The position numbers and the translations under genes are program-made. The notes beneath the pieces are model-generated. The model worked only from the letters and a program-made list of their open reading frames with translations. It had not been told where the DNA came from and searched no databases. From Sulfurimonas sp. (GTDB lineage Bacteria > Campylobacterota > Campylobacteria > Campylobacterales > Sulfurimonadaceae), in the NCBI RefSeq assembly GCF_026988655.1, contig NZ_JALSKT010000049.1:1-64000 (forward strand): a DNA stretch of 64,000 nt, given 5' to 3'. Each line of letters starts with the position of its first letter. Within the stretch, counting starts at the first letter, position 1. Positions 27,112-36,196 of this stretch are shown here, in pieces.

Positions 27112-27696
27112 ATGTATGATAACTTATATGAAAAAATTACTGATGCTTTAGTAAATGATGGTTATATCGTCATAGAAAATGCACTAGATCCACAACTTTG
27201 TAAACAACTCTTTGAAACTTCAAACCAAATCAACAACTTTAAAAAAGCGGGAATTTCTAGTAGTTCTTTACGCGATGAAAATAGACGACGAGATAAAATC
27301 AAGTGGCTTGATGCTGATACAGAGACAACAACTGCCTATCTGAGCTTTGCACAAGGCCTGCAGTCATATCTCAATCGTCATCTATACCTTGGACTAAGCT
27401 ACTATGAAGCCCATTTTGCAGTGTATGAGGTGGGAGACTTTTATGAAAAGCATCTCGATGCCTTTGCATCAGCCAAAAATCGTGTTGTGACGACTGTTTA
27501 TTATCTCAATGAAGTGTGGGATAGTAATGATGGGGGCGAGCTAATCATTTATGATAAAGAAGGCAAAGAGATAAGCAGAGTTTTACCAAAAGCAAATACT
27601 TTGGTAGTATTTATGAGTGAAGATTTTCCCCATGAAGTCCTAGCCTGTAAGGCTAAACGCAGCTCCATAGCAGGATGGTTTAGAGTGGATAAGTAA
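27112..27696 (+). CDS. 2-oxoglutarate/Fe(II)-dependent oxygenase
   Basis: 194 aa from the ATG at 27112. A frame from 27061 exists but would run through the nifU terminator hairpin. The fold is the prolyl-4-hydroxylase type: iron ligands H and D in EKHLDAF, the second His in DFPHEV, and the 2OG-binding Arg near KRSSIAGWFR. YEAHFAVYEVGDFY is typical. Homologues (PiuC/SM-20-like) hydroxylate proteins or modify small molecules; the substrate is unknown. There is no ribosome binding site, and TACAAT at 27100-27105 suggests a leaderless mRNA. Confidence 0.83.
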   Translation: MYDNLYEKITDALVNDGYIVIENALDPQLCKQLFETSNQINNFKKAGISSSSLRDENRRRDKIKWLDADTETTTAYLSFAQGLQSYLNRHLYLGLSYYEAHFAVYEVGDFYEKHLDAFASAKNRVVTTVYYLNEVWDSNDGGELIIYDKEGKEISRVLPKANTLVVFMSEDFPHEVLACKAKRSSIAGWFRVDK

Positions 27697-27698
27697 TA

Positions 27699-27743
27699 GA
27701 TTGTTGATAAAACAGCATCATCTTCCATTAAAAGTATCTTCAT
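27699..27743 (-). pseudogene. relic of a response-regulator N-terminus
   Basis: Read on the minus strand, the gap encodes MKILLMEDDAVLSTI, which matches the start of an OmpR-type receiver domain (compare MKILLLEDDTALANI at 52606). The match ends at the 3' end of the oxygenase gene, after which the frame is only its antisense. It looks like the remaining tip of a deleted response-regulator gene. Confidence 0.55.
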
Positions 27744-27747
27744 AAGC

Positions 27748-27764
27748 TATTTTATCCTAAAATA
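27748..27764. promoter_or_regulatory. palindrome with divergent -10-like boxes
   Basis: TATTTTA-TCC-TAAAATA is a perfect seven-base inverted repeat. TAAAAT reads on both strands, each ending five bases before an ATG: that of the methyltransferase gene (27769, plus) and that of the response-regulator relic (27743, minus). Confidence 0.4.
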
Positions 27765-27768
27765 ACAT

Positions 27769-28539
27769 ATGATTATAAAAATAGATGATATAGAGATACC
27801 AGAGTTACAAATTTACAAAGAGTTACGTGAAGCTGCGTTTAGAAGTGATAGAAGCTTTATAGCTGACTCTCCTAAGGTGGTAAACTTACTTCTAGAGAGT
27901 GATGTAGAAGTAAAGAGCATACTTGCAACACAAGAGTATTATGATGAGTTTTTTGACTTAGTCGCCTCGAAAAACATAGCAAAAGTCTACCTGACAACAA
28001 AAGAGCAAATGGGTAAAATTGTAGGGCATAAAATTCATCATCATTGTATGATGCATGGCATACGCCCAAAAGATATAACCTTAGATGAAGCAGATGACAA
28101 CATCATTATGCTAGACAATATTACTTCAAGTGAAAATGTTGGCTCGATTGCTAGAAGTGCTGCGGCTTTAGGTGTAGGCACCTACTTCTTAGCAAAATCA
28201 TCTCCACACCCTTTTAACAGACGTGCATTACGAGTATCTATGGGGTATGCGCACAGACTTAAAACATATATTTATGATGATATCCTTGAGACTATAAAAG
28301 CATTAAAATCAAAAGGCTACAGAGTATATGCCGCTGAAGTGAGGGAAGGTTCTACGCCACTAGGAGAGCTAAACGCAGTAAATAAATGGGTGCTAATTAT
28401 GGGGCATGAAGGAAGAGGTATCGCAGAAGAGATTTTAGATGAATGTGATGAAATTGTAACTATTGAGATGCAAGAGGGGATTAAAAGCTTTAATGTAGGT
28501 GTAGCTGCTTCGATAATGATGTATACATTAAGCAAATGA
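27769..28539 (+). CDS. SpoU/TrmH-family RNA methyltransferase
   Basis: 256 aa. A small substrate-binding N-terminal domain is followed by the knotted SPOUT methyltransferase domain: LDNITSSENVGSIARSAAALG, then WVLIMGHEGRGIAEE and IEMQEGIKSFNVGVAASIMMY. It should 2'-O-methylate a ribose in tRNA or rRNA with S-adenosylmethionine; which one cannot be told. No ribosome binding site; TAAAAT five bases before the ATG suggests leaderless translation. Confidence 0.88.
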   Translation: MIIKIDDIEIPELQIYKELREAAFRSDRSFIADSPKVVNLLLESDVEVKSILATQEYYDEFFDLVASKNIAKVYLTTKEQMGKIVGHKIHHHCMMHGIRPKDITLDEADDNIIMLDNITSSENVGSIARSAAALGVGTYFLAKSSPHPFNRRALRVSMGYAHRLKTYIYDDILETIKALKSKGYRVYAAEVREGSTPLGELNAVNKWVLIMGHEGRGIAEEILDECDEIVTIEMQEGIKSFNVGVAASIMMYTLSK

Positions 28540-28562
28540 TGAAAGATACAATTACTTTGTGA

Positions 28563-28568
28563 TATAAT
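28563..28568 (+). promoter_or_regulatory. probable -10 box of the EAL-HDOD gene
   Basis: TATAAT, 34 bases before the ATG at 28603, in the short gap after the methyltransferase gene. Confidence 0.45.
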
Positions 28569-28602
28569 CAACAAACAATAGAATTATACGGGAAATAATA
28601 AG

Positions 28603-29844
28603 ATGGAAAGTGTATATTTAGCAAGACAGCCGATTTTAGATAGAAACTCTGATATATGTGCGTATGAGATTCTCTATCGAGATGTAAACAAAGCGAGTCA
28701 CATTGAGAGTGACCGTTATGCAAGTGCAACAGTGATTAGCAATATCTTAAATAAGTTTGGAACAAAAGCACTCTTAGAAGATAAACGGGCATTTATCAAA
28801 GTTGATGAGAAATTTTTACTCAATGACATCATCTTCTCCATTCCTAAGGATTTTTTTGTTTTTGACATTTTGGAGAGTGTTGTTCTTGATGAAAGAGTCA
28901 TTGAACGTATCCAACAACTTCACGCTAAAGGCTATCTTCTTGCTATAAATGATACAAAACTTATTCCCCAAAGTCTAGAAAAATATCGAGAAGTGTTCAA
29001 AGAGATTAATTTTTTTAAGATTGATTTTGATGTGAGTATGGAAACTGAAGTCGCTCCACTCTTGCAACCTATGAAAAAACTAGGGATTGAACTTATCGCC
29101 ACAAAAATTGAAGATAGTGATACTTATGAAGTAGCACAAAAGATAGGTTTTGACTGTTTTCAAGGCTACTTTTTTGCCAAACCAAAAATCGTAGAAAATG
29201 CTAAATACGAACCTGCACAAATGAATGTTCTTAATCTTTACAATTTGTTAATACAAGATACAGACATTGCGGATATTACAGCAGAGTTTGAAAAAACTCC
29301 AGAGATTACTGTACAACTTTTACAGTTTATCAACTCTGGCGCTTTTCATTTTAGAAATAAAATTTCTTCTATTCATCATGTTATTACCTTAATGGGTCGT
29401 ATCACTTTAGCGAAATGGCTTATGCTGATGATTTACTCTAAATCGCTTTCAAAAAACAAGCACCATGAGCCCTTGATGTTGATGGTTCAAAACAGAACAC
29501 AGCTTATGGAACTCATTTTAAAAGACATAAACCCTGAGGCAGGTAATAGCAAACTTGGAGAGGCGTATTTGGTAGGGGTTCTCTCTCTTATAGATACCAT
29601 TTTTTCTATGCCATTGGAAAATATACTCAAGAGCATTAATGTCTCAGATCCTGTAAAAGACGCACTCTTGGAGGATGCCGGTCTGTTGGGCGATATTTAT
29701 AAAACAGTGAGAGATATTGAAAACATTGAAGTGTATGATATTTTCAAATTTGAACAAAAGTATAAATTGGCACCAGGAAGTATAGACAGAGCTGTCATGG
29801 AAGCTATCGAAAAGGTTAATGAATTTAATAATCCGCAAGAGTAA
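28603..29844 (+). CDS. EAL-HDOD signalling protein (YuxH type)
   Basis: 413 aa. The N-terminal 200 residues are an EAL-like domain, but the catalytic motif reads YEILYRD instead of EAL and other metal ligands look lost, so c-di-GMP hydrolysis is unlikely. The C-terminal half is an HDOD domain (VQLLQFINSGAFHFRNKISS), without the HD metal pair. Such YuxH-type proteins act in signalling by protein binding. The stop codon is the first three bases of the 21-bp repeat copy B. Confidence 0.88.
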   Translation: MESVYLARQPILDRNSDICAYEILYRDVNKASHIESDRYASATVISNILNKFGTKALLEDKRAFIKVDEKFLLNDIIFSIPKDFFVFDILESVVLDERVIERIQQLHAKGYLLAINDTKLIPQSLEKYREVFKEINFFKIDFDVSMETEVAPLLQPMKKLGIELIATKIEDSDTYEVAQKIGFDCFQGYFFAKPKIVENAKYEPAQMNVLNLYNLLIQDTDIADITAEFEKTPEITVQLLQFINSGAFHFRNKISSIHHVITLMGRITLAKWLMLMIYSKSLSKNKHHEPLMLMVQNRTQLMELILKDINPEAGNSKLGEAYLVGVLSLIDTIFSMPLENILKSINVSDPVKDALLEDAGLLGDIYKTVRDIENIEVYDIFKFEQKYKLAPGSIDRAVMEAIEKVNEFNNPQE

Positions 29845-29862
29845 GTGCCTGACAAGAATAAA
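29842..29862. repeat. 21-bp repeat, copy B
   Basis: Exact inverted copy of positions 12-32. It begins at the stop codon of the EAL-HDOD gene and ends eight bases before the -10 box of the helicase gene, with CTGACA inside it at 29849-29854 as a possible -35. Confidence 0.7.
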
Positions 29863-29869
29863 ATAAGGG

Positions 29870-29875
29870 TATAAT
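29870..29875 (+). promoter_or_regulatory. probable -10 box of dbpA
   Basis: TATAAT 20 bases before the helicase ATG, giving a leader of about 14 bases. CTGACA at 29849-29854, inside the 21-bp repeat, lies 15 bases upstream and could be its -35. Confidence 0.5.
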
Positions 29876-29895
29876 TTTAAAAAAGAATTGACACT

Positions 29896-31254
29896 ATGAA
29901 CTTCTCAAAACTCCCACTTACAAAAGAAATGCTCCAAACACTTCACTCTCTAGGCTATACAGAGATGACACCTATCCAAGAAGAGGCGCTGCCTTTTATA
30001 CTTGAAGGTCGCGATGTTATCGCCCAAGCAAAAACAGGCAGTGGAAAGACCGCTGCCTTTGGTATTGGGGTACTCTCACACCTTGATGTAAAAAAATTCC
30101 GTGTACAGTCTTTGATACTTTGTCCAACCCGCGAACTAGCTGATCAAGTAGCAAAAGAGCTTCGTCGCATTGCAAGATTTCAACACAATATCAAAATCCT
30201 TATGCTGACCGGTGGTGAATCATTTGGGAAGCAGTTAGGCTCACTTGAGCATCAAGCGCATATCATAGTTGGAACACCAGGACGTGTTTTAAAGCACTTA
30301 AACAAAGAGAGCTTAGAGCTTTCTAACTTAAAAACTTTAGTCTTTGATGAAGCCGATAGAATGTTAGATATGGGCTTTATAGAGGAGATAGAAAATGTGC
30401 TTGGTTTTGTTCCAAAAGGGAGACAAACGCTACTTTTTTCTGCTACCTATGATGACGAGATCTTGGATATCAGTAAAAGAATTCAAAATGATGCAGTAAG
30501 TGTAAAAACAACAACAAAAGAAGTGCAAAATAAAATAGTCCAAGACTTTTATGAAACAAATGATAAAGTCGATACGCTTATAAAGATTTTCTCAAGCTAC
30601 AAGCCTGAAAATGTCATCGTGTTTACAAATACAAAACTAGAAGCAAAAGAACTTGCTGAGTCTTTGGTACAAAACAAGATAGATGCTTTGGCAATTCATG
30701 GCGATTTAGAACAGTATGAGCGTAATGATGTGCTTGTACAGTTTGCTAACAAATCGTGTCCTATTTTAGTGGCAACAGATGTAGCGGCTCGTGGGCTTGA
30801 CATCAAAGAGTTGAGCTTAGTGGTAAATTATGATCTGCCTCATGGTATGGAGACGTATACACACCGCATAGGAAGAACAGGACGTGCAGGGGCTGAAGGT
30901 ATAGCCATCACACTTTACAGCGATAGAGAAGCGCACAAGATAGAAGAGTATGAAGAAGATACAAGTCGTAATTTCTTAGATGCTGCTACGCTGAAAAAAG
31001 AGCAGGGCTTTGAGATGAAGCCACAGTACGTGACGCTTGTTATAGAGGGTGGTAAAAAAGACAAGGTTCGTGCAGGGGATATACTCGGCGCTTTGACAGG
31101 CGAGGCGGGACTCCAAGGTGCGAGCATTGGGAAGATAGATATTTATGACAGACAAAGTTATGTAGCGATAGAAAACTCACTTGTTGATGAAGCACATAAG
31201 AAACTAAAAAATGGCAAAATTAAAAACAAAAAATTTAGTGTGTGGATTCTTTAA
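29896..31254 (+). CDS. dbpA: ATP-dependent RNA helicase, DbpA type
   Basis: 452 aa. DEAD-box core with the Q motif (GYTEMTPIQEEALP), AKTGSGKTAAF, VFDEADRML, FSAT, and HRIGRTGRAGAEG. The C-terminal domain (KPQYVTLVIEGGKKDKVRAGD... and IGKIDIYDRQSYVAIE) is the DbpA RNA-binding domain, which in other bacteria binds hairpin 92 of 23S rRNA. It should act in assembly of the large ribosomal subunit. Its 3' end overlaps the convergent acetyltransferase gene by four bases. Confidence 0.92.
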   Translation: MNFSKLPLTKEMLQTLHSLGYTEMTPIQEEALPFILEGRDVIAQAKTGSGKTAAFGIGVLSHLDVKKFRVQSLILCPTRELADQVAKELRRIARFQHNIKILMLTGGESFGKQLGSLEHQAHIIVGTPGRVLKHLNKESLELSNLKTLVFDEADRMLDMGFIEEIENVLGFVPKGRQTLLFSATYDDEILDISKRIQNDAVSVKTTTKEVQNKIVQDFYETNDKVDTLIKIFSSYKPENVIVFTNTKLEAKELAESLVQNKIDALAIHGDLEQYERNDVLVQFANKSCPILVATDVAARGLDIKELSLVVNYDLPHGMETYTHRIGRTGRAGAEGIAITLYSDREAHKIEEYEEDTSRNFLDAATLKKEQGFEMKPQYVTLVIEGGKKDKVRAGDILGALTGEAGLQGASIGKIDIYDRQSYVAIENSLVDEAHKKLKNGKIKNKKFSVWIL

Positions 31255-31772
31255 TCCATCCACTTTTGAGCATCATACCCATCAGTCGGACGAACAATCT
31301 CTTTTTTTTGTAGTGCTTTTTTCATAATGATGCTGGGCTTTTTATCCGCATAACTTGTATGTTGGCTATCAAGCACAACTTCAAAACCAAACTTCTCTAA
31401 AAATTTTATACTTTTGAGATCATCCAAAACACTGATACTTAAACTCTCATAGAGTGAGCCAGCTTCAAGTAAAAACTGCTCTATCATGGCAGTAGCTATG
31501 CCTTGATTTCTAAATTCAGGTTTTACTGCGAGGTTGACAACTGGAGTATCTTCATCTACAAAGCCATTTGACTTGTGTGCTGCGTTTAGTTTTCTGCTCC
31601 AGATAGCTCCGGCTAAGACATTGTCTTGCATGGCATAGAGTCCTAAGTCTTTGTTTGAGAGTCCGAAAAAATCACTGTAGATGGCATTTTCTTTGAGCCC
31701 TTGTGCATGATAAAGCATATCACTCACTATCTTTTGTTCACTACTTCTTAAAAAATAAAGCTCTAAACTCAT
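31251..31772 (-). CDS. GNAT-family N-acetyltransferase
   Basis: 173 aa. The acetyl-CoA-binding motif A is VVNLAVKPEFRNQGIATAMIEQ. The N-terminal half is divergent and the substrate is unknown. It overlaps the ABC-F gene upstream by four bases (translational coupling) and the convergent dbpA by four bases. Ribosomal-protein or small-molecule acetylation are both possible; the link to ABC-F and a rRNA helicase does not settle it. Confidence 0.82.
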   Translation of the reverse strand: MSLELYFLRSSEQKIVSDMLYHAQGLKENAIYSDFFGLSNKDLGLYAMQDNVLAGAIWSRKLNAAHKSNGFVDEDTPVVNLAVKPEFRNQGIATAMIEQFLLEAGSLYESLSISVLDDLKSIKFLEKFGFEVVLDSQHTSYADKKPSIIMKKALQKKEIVRPTDGYDAQKWMD

Positions 31773-33601
31773 CCTAACTCCTCGATTTTTTCTTCATACT
31801 TTTGCATAATGTCATCAAGCTGCGTTTGCTCAACTTCTAACTCTTCAAAGAACTCTTCAACTTGATTCTCCATATCTGAGACTGTTTTTGAAAGCTCCAT
31901 AAGTGTAGCACTATCTCCTTTATTTGAAGCTTCTATGAGTTCTTCATGTTTGAGTGAAAGCGTGTTTTCAAGGTTCATGATCTTCTCTTCAAGCTTATCA
32001 ACTTTTTTCTTTAAAGGCGAAGCGAGTTTGTTGCGTTCTCGTACAAGCTCTGCACGGAGTTTTTTGTTTTCTTTGTTGTTTGATTTTGGAGCCGTTTTCA
32101 CTTTTTCCTCAAGCTCTTCATCATCCCAGCCAATTTTTTCCAAGAACTCATCATATGTACCATCAAAATACTCTGCACCCTCTTTTGCAAAGATAATCAG
32201 TCGGTCACATACACGGCGCAGTAACTCTTCAGAGTGGGTTACGATGATGCTTGAGCCCTCAAAGCTGTTGATGGCGTTGGTAAGTGCTTCTATGCTTTGC
32301 ATATCAAGGTGATTTGTTGGTTCATCAAGGAGTAAAAGATTGACTTCTCTTGCGATAATTTGACCAAGCATAACACGGCTTTTTTCTCCACCGGAGAGGA
32401 GCGATATCTTTTTCTCAGCTCTATCACCGCTAAACATCATTCCTCCGCAGATACTGCGAACATTGGCTTCACTGAGTTTTGCATTTGCATTGTAAATCTC
32501 ATCCATGATGCTGTTGTCTGGGCTGAGGTGTGAAATGTTTGTTTGTCCAAAGTGTGCAAACGCAGTAGCAGTATTAAAATTGACTTCGCCACTGTTTTGT
32601 TTGAGTTCACCGGCGATAGTATTTAAAAGTGTCGATTTTCCTTTTCCATTTTTCCCGATGATGCCGAGTGTTTCACCCTTTGCAAGAGTAAAAGAGATAT
32701 TTTCAAAGAGAGTCTTCTCAGGCGTATAGCCAAAACTTAACTCTTTCACATCAAGTAAAATTTTTGCAGGGGTCTCTTTATAGTTAAAATGAAAAGCAAG
32801 AGAAGACTCATTTCCCAAATCCTCAAGCCTATCCATCTTCTCGAGTTGTTTTACTTTTGATTGTGCTAGTGCTGCGGTGGAAGCTCTAGCTTTGTTTTTT
32901 GCGATGAACTCTTCAAGCTCTTTGACCTTTTTATCTTGTGCTACTTTTTGTTTTTGATGGAGTTCATCTTCAGCTTTGAGTTGCTCGTAAAACTTTTTGG
33001 TGTTACCCTCAACGACTCGAATATTTTTTCTTACAATGCCTGCTGTGTGCGTACAAACACCATCCATAAAATTTCTATCATGGGTGATGAGAATGACTTC
33101 TCCATCAAAACTTCTTAAAAATGTTTTGAGCCAGCGAAGTGAGACAATGTCAAGATAATTGGTAGGTTCATCAAGAAGCAAGAGATTTGGTTCGGTGACT
33201 AAAAGCTTTGCAAGGTTGATGCGTATCTGATAGCCACCAGAAAATGAGAGCGGGTCTTTTTCTAAGTCCTTAGCATTAAAGCCAAGTCCAAAAAGTATCT
33301 TTTCTACTCTGTAGGTATCGTACTGCATCTCTTCACTGAGTGCAAGGGCTGCTTCTTCTTTTAGTGTTTTTTCACTAAAGGTAAGATGTTGTTTCAGTGT
33401 ACCAATACGGTAATTTTTCGGGATAACAACATCACCGCTGTCTGGGTGTTCTTCATTGAGAATGATTTTAAAAAGAGTAGATTTTCCACTTCCATTGCGA
33501 CCAACAAGCCCAAGGCGGTTGCCTGCATTGAGCTTGAAGTTAAGGTTTTTAAAAAGTTCTTGTGATGTAAAAGATTTTGAAATATTTGTTAGTTGAATCA
33601 T
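31769..33601 (-). CDS. ABC-F ATPase (ribosome-associated)
   Basis: 610 aa from the ATG at 33601 (MIQLTNISKSF); a GTG 15 bases upstream is less likely. Two ABC domains without membrane segments: GRNGSGKSTL and GKNGKGKSTL, signatures FSGGYQIRI and LSGGEKSRVM, and LLDEPTNYLD and LLDEPTNHLD. A charged linker (residues 220-280) and a C-terminal coiled coil follow, close to Uup. ABC-F proteins act on the ribosomal E site or rescue stalled ribosomes. Confidence 0.92.
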   Translation of the reverse strand: MIQLTNISKSFTSQELFKNLNFKLNAGNRLGLVGRNGSGKSTLFKIILNEEHPDSGDVVIPKNYRIGTLKQHLTFSEKTLKEEAALALSEEMQYDTYRVEKILFGLGFNAKDLEKDPLSFSGGYQIRINLAKLLVTEPNLLLLDEPTNYLDIVSLRWLKTFLRSFDGEVILITHDRNFMDGVCTHTAGIVRKNIRVVEGNTKKFYEQLKAEDELHQKQKVAQDKKVKELEEFIAKNKARASTAALAQSKVKQLEKMDRLEDLGNESSLAFHFNYKETPAKILLDVKELSFGYTPEKTLFENISFTLAKGETLGIIGKNGKGKSTLLNTIAGELKQNSGEVNFNTATAFAHFGQTNISHLSPDNSIMDEIYNANAKLSEANVRSICGGMMFSGDRAEKKISLLSGGEKSRVMLGQIIAREVNLLLLDEPTNHLDMQSIEALTNAINSFEGSSIIVTHSEELLRRVCDRLIIFAKEGAEYFDGTYDEFLEKIGWDDEELEEKVKTAPKSNNKENKKLRAELVRERNKLASPLKKKVDKLEEKIMNLENTLSLKHEELIEASNKGDSATLMELSKTVSDMENQVEEFFEELEVEQTQLDDIMQKYEEKIEELG

Positions 33602-33652
33602 AACGCAAGTGTACACAAAATCACTTTAAGCATTATTTATTTAGAGTAGAGT

Positions 33653-33658
33653 TATAAT
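33653..33658 (+). promoter_or_regulatory. -10 box placed for a leaderless transcript
   Basis: TATAAT ends six bases before the ATG at 33665. Transcription would start at or next to the start codon, and no ribosome binding site is present. Confidence 0.45.
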
Positions 33659-33664
33659 GAACGT

Positions 33665-35344
33665 ATGAAAAGTTTTAATATTATATTTAAGGATGAAGAC
33701 TCTTTAGATACTTTTATAGTGAGACATTCGCTTAAAAGTGCAGAGACTATTTTTATCCAAATTTTTAGTGGTGTTACAAGCCCTGATTATTTTATGAATA
33801 TCTCTCGTATGCTCAAAGAGAAGCTCCCACAAGCAAATATCATTGGGACAACAACAAGCGGAGAGATTTCAGATGGTGAGATGCTAGAGGAGAGTGCGGT
33901 TATTTCTTTTAGCATTTTTGAGAGTTCAAGAGTCGTGTCCAAATTTTATAACTTTGATACAGCATTTAATCTTCAAGACATTAAAGAAGATTTGATTTTT
34001 GATGATACCAAAGCGATGATTATCTTTAGTGATGGACTCAAAAGTGATGCTGAGCGTTTGTTAAAAGATATTTACAAAATTAAGCCTGAAATTATCATCG
34101 CGGGTGGACGTGCAACTGACAAAGAGTTTAAGCAGACGTATGTTTTTTCAGATGAAGAGTTCTCTGATGATGGGTGTGTAATTGCGACAATTAGTGGAAG
34201 TAATTTGCTGGTCAATAGTGAATATATCTTGAAATGGACTTCTATTGGCAAAGAGATGCTTGTTACTAAAGCAGATGGAACTACTCTTTATGAGCTTGAT
34301 GGGGTTCCTGTTATGGATGTTTATAGAAAATATCTTGGAGATGATGTAGCAAAAAATCTACCTGCATCATGTATGCCTTTTCCTCTTGTTTTGAATAAAG
34401 ATGGTGTTCTTGTTGCAAGAGATCCCATTGGGGTGACAGAAGATAATGCTTTAACCTTTGCAGGTAAATTTAGTGAAGGGGATAGGGTACGTTTTAGTTT
34501 TGCAAATATTGAAGAGTTGACTGATAATTTAGATGTTTATTTTGATGAACTGAAAAATATTCCAGCTGAAGTTGTTTATGTCTATTCTTGTGTAGCAAGA
34601 AAAGCACTATTGCAAGAAAAACTAAAAGATGAGATAAATCTGCTTGAGTCTTTGGCTCCTACAGTTGGTTTTTTTACGTTTGGGGAATTTTTTCATTCTG
34701 GAAAGATTGCCGAACTTTTAAATGTAACAACAACCTTTATGATGCTCTCAGAGTCCAAGGAAGTAAAAGAAAAAAAATTAAGAAAAAGTTCGACAAGTGA
34801 GTTTGATCCACTTAAAAAAGCGCTAACAAACTTAGTCAAAGTCACGACTAAAGAGTTAGAAAACATATCGACACATGATGCTTTAACTTCTTTATATAAT
34901 AGAAGTGAGTATAGAAATATCTTAGAAAAAAAGATAAAAAGTGCACAGCGCTATGGCGATAAGTTTGGTTTTATCATGATGGATATAGACTTCTTTAAAC
35001 TTGTAAATGATAACTACGGACATAGTGTAGGGGATGAAGTTTTGAAGAAATTTGCTTCTATCTTAAAAGAGCATGTACGTGAGGATGATTTTGTCGCGAG
35101 ATGGGGTGGAGAGGAGTTTATCATCATTGCCAATCATGCGGGAGATAAAGAGCTTGAAAAGCTTACAAAAAAACTCCAACAAGAGATAGCAAAAACATCT
35201 TTTTATCCAGTTCCACAGCTCACTGCATCCTTTGGCTTGACGGTTTATATTGAAGGTGATACAGAAGATAGTCTCTTTAAAAGGGTGGATAATGCTCTGT
35301 ATACAGCAAAAGAAACGGGAAGAAATCGCTATGTTATTGGTTAG
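33665..35344 (+). CDS. FIST sensor-diguanylate cyclase
   Basis: 559 aa. FIST N and C domains (about residues 20-210 and 215-365), proposed to sense small molecules such as amino acids, are followed by a GGDEF domain. The active loop is RWGGEEFIII. An RxxD inhibitory site (REDD) lies five residues before GGEEF. There is no signal peptide or membrane segment, so it senses a cytoplasmic ligand and makes c-di-GMP. The start appears leaderless. Confidence 0.9.
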   Translation: MKSFNIIFKDEDSLDTFIVRHSLKSAETIFIQIFSGVTSPDYFMNISRMLKEKLPQANIIGTTTSGEISDGEMLEESAVISFSIFESSRVVSKFYNFDTAFNLQDIKEDLIFDDTKAMIIFSDGLKSDAERLLKDIYKIKPEIIIAGGRATDKEFKQTYVFSDEEFSDDGCVIATISGSNLLVNSEYILKWTSIGKEMLVTKADGTTLYELDGVPVMDVYRKYLGDDVAKNLPASCMPFPLVLNKDGVLVARDPIGVTEDNALTFAGKFSEGDRVRFSFANIEELTDNLDVYFDELKNIPAEVVYVYSCVARKALLQEKLKDEINLLESLAPTVGFFTFGEFFHSGKIAELLNVTTTFMMLSESKEVKEKKLRKSSTSEFDPLKKALTNLVKVTTKELENISTHDALTSLYNRSEYRNILEKKIKSAQRYGDKFGFIMMDIDFFKLVNDNYGHSVGDEVLKKFASILKEHVREDDFVARWGGEEFIIIANHAGDKELEKLTKKLQQEIAKTSFYPVPQLTASFGLTVYIEGDTEDSLFKRVDNALYTAKETGRNRYVIG

Positions 35345-35417
35345 ATTTTTACATTTTTTGTGCTATAGTTTATGAAAGTGCATAAGATAAATTTAGATTT
35401 ATAAAAGGAGATTTATT

Positions 35418-35645
35418 ATGAATGTTGTGCAATATACATTTCAGTCACCTTATCCAAGTCCGGTGCAAGTAGGGCATCTTGACCCAAACTCTCAAAAAGA
35501 CAATAGCAAATCATCAAGTGATACATCTTCCTTGATGCAAGCTACAAATGAGACTGCTCAAAAAGCACAAGTAGTTCAAGAGTCCCTCACAAGTGAAGTA
35601 AAACCGAATGTTGCAACTTCTACTTCACTAGATTTATACGCTTAA
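35418..35645 (+). CDS. small hydrophilic protein, 75 aa
   Basis: Ser-, Thr- and Gln-rich, without a signal peptide, ending ATSTSLDLYA. I recognise no family; the C-terminal end has the look of short motility-associated proteins, but this is weak. The start has a strong site, AAAAGGAGATTTATT, before the ATG. It overlaps the convergent hydrolase gene by four bases. Confidence 0.6.
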   Translation: MNVVQYTFQSPYPSPVQVGHLDPNSQKDNSKSSSDTSSLMQATNETAQKAQVVQESLTSEVKPNVATSTSLDLYA

Positions 35646-36187
35646 AGAGCTTCTTCTTTTTTTAGCTCTTTAAGTATCCACTCCCATTTGCCATAACCAC
35701 TCTCGGCATTGATATGTCCTGCATTTTGAACTATTTTCATCTCTATATTGAGTTCTTTTTGTAAAATTTCTGCCTCTTCTATGCTCATATATGGGTCATT
35801 TGTTGAGACAATAAGCATGGCTTTTACTGCGTTTAGGTCTTTGGGTGCTTGTATGGGAAAAAACTCACTAAGCTCGCTAACCTTGCACTCTAAACTTGGT
35901 GGTGCAACGAGATAAAGCTTCTTTACTGCGTTTAGCTGCTGCGTTTGACACAGATGAAACCATAAAGTATTTGCAAGAGAGTGACAGATGACGATATCAG
36001 GAGCAAAATCATTAAGTGCGCTTGTGAGCTCTTGCATCCAGACATCAAGCTTTGGTTCATCAAAATTTGAAAATTTTAAAAAGTTTACACAGCCATAATC
36101 CTGTGCTAGTTCACCCGCAAGCCAGCTTTGCCAATGGGGAAAATCACTTCCTCCCCAACCATGAAGAAGTAAAACTTTTTTACTCAT
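35642..36187 (-). CDS. RBBP9/YdeN-family alpha/beta hydrolase
   Basis: 181 aa. It starts MSKKVLLLHGWGGSDFPHWQSW, with the HGWGG oxyanion region. The nucleophile serine is in ICHSLANTLW, and the acid and histidine in STNDPYM and QNAGHINAESGYG. These small serine hydrolases are of unknown substrate. Three AAACGCAG motifs lie inside (35827, 35926, 35939), two only 13 bases apart. It is nine bases after the DUF234 gene. Confidence 0.85.
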   Translation of the reverse strand: MSKKVLLLHGWGGSDFPHWQSWLAGELAQDYGCVNFLKFSNFDEPKLDVWMQELTSALNDFAPDIVICHSLANTLWFHLCQTQQLNAVKKLYLVAPPSLECKVSELSEFFPIQAPKDLNAVKAMLIVSTNDPYMSIEEAEILQKELNIEMKIVQNAGHINAESGYGKWEWILKELKKEEAL

Positions 36188-36196
36188 AATCTTACT

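Noticed and set aside
27549-27743. A 64-aa minus-strand frame taken as a complete gene
   Set aside because: Only the first 15 codons look like a protein family; the rest is antisense to the oxygenase gene. Recorded as a relic instead.
28603-29844. EAL protein as an active c-di-GMP phosphodiesterase
   Set aside because: The EAL motif is YEILYRD and other catalytic residues appear lost; the HDOD domain also lacks the HD metal site.
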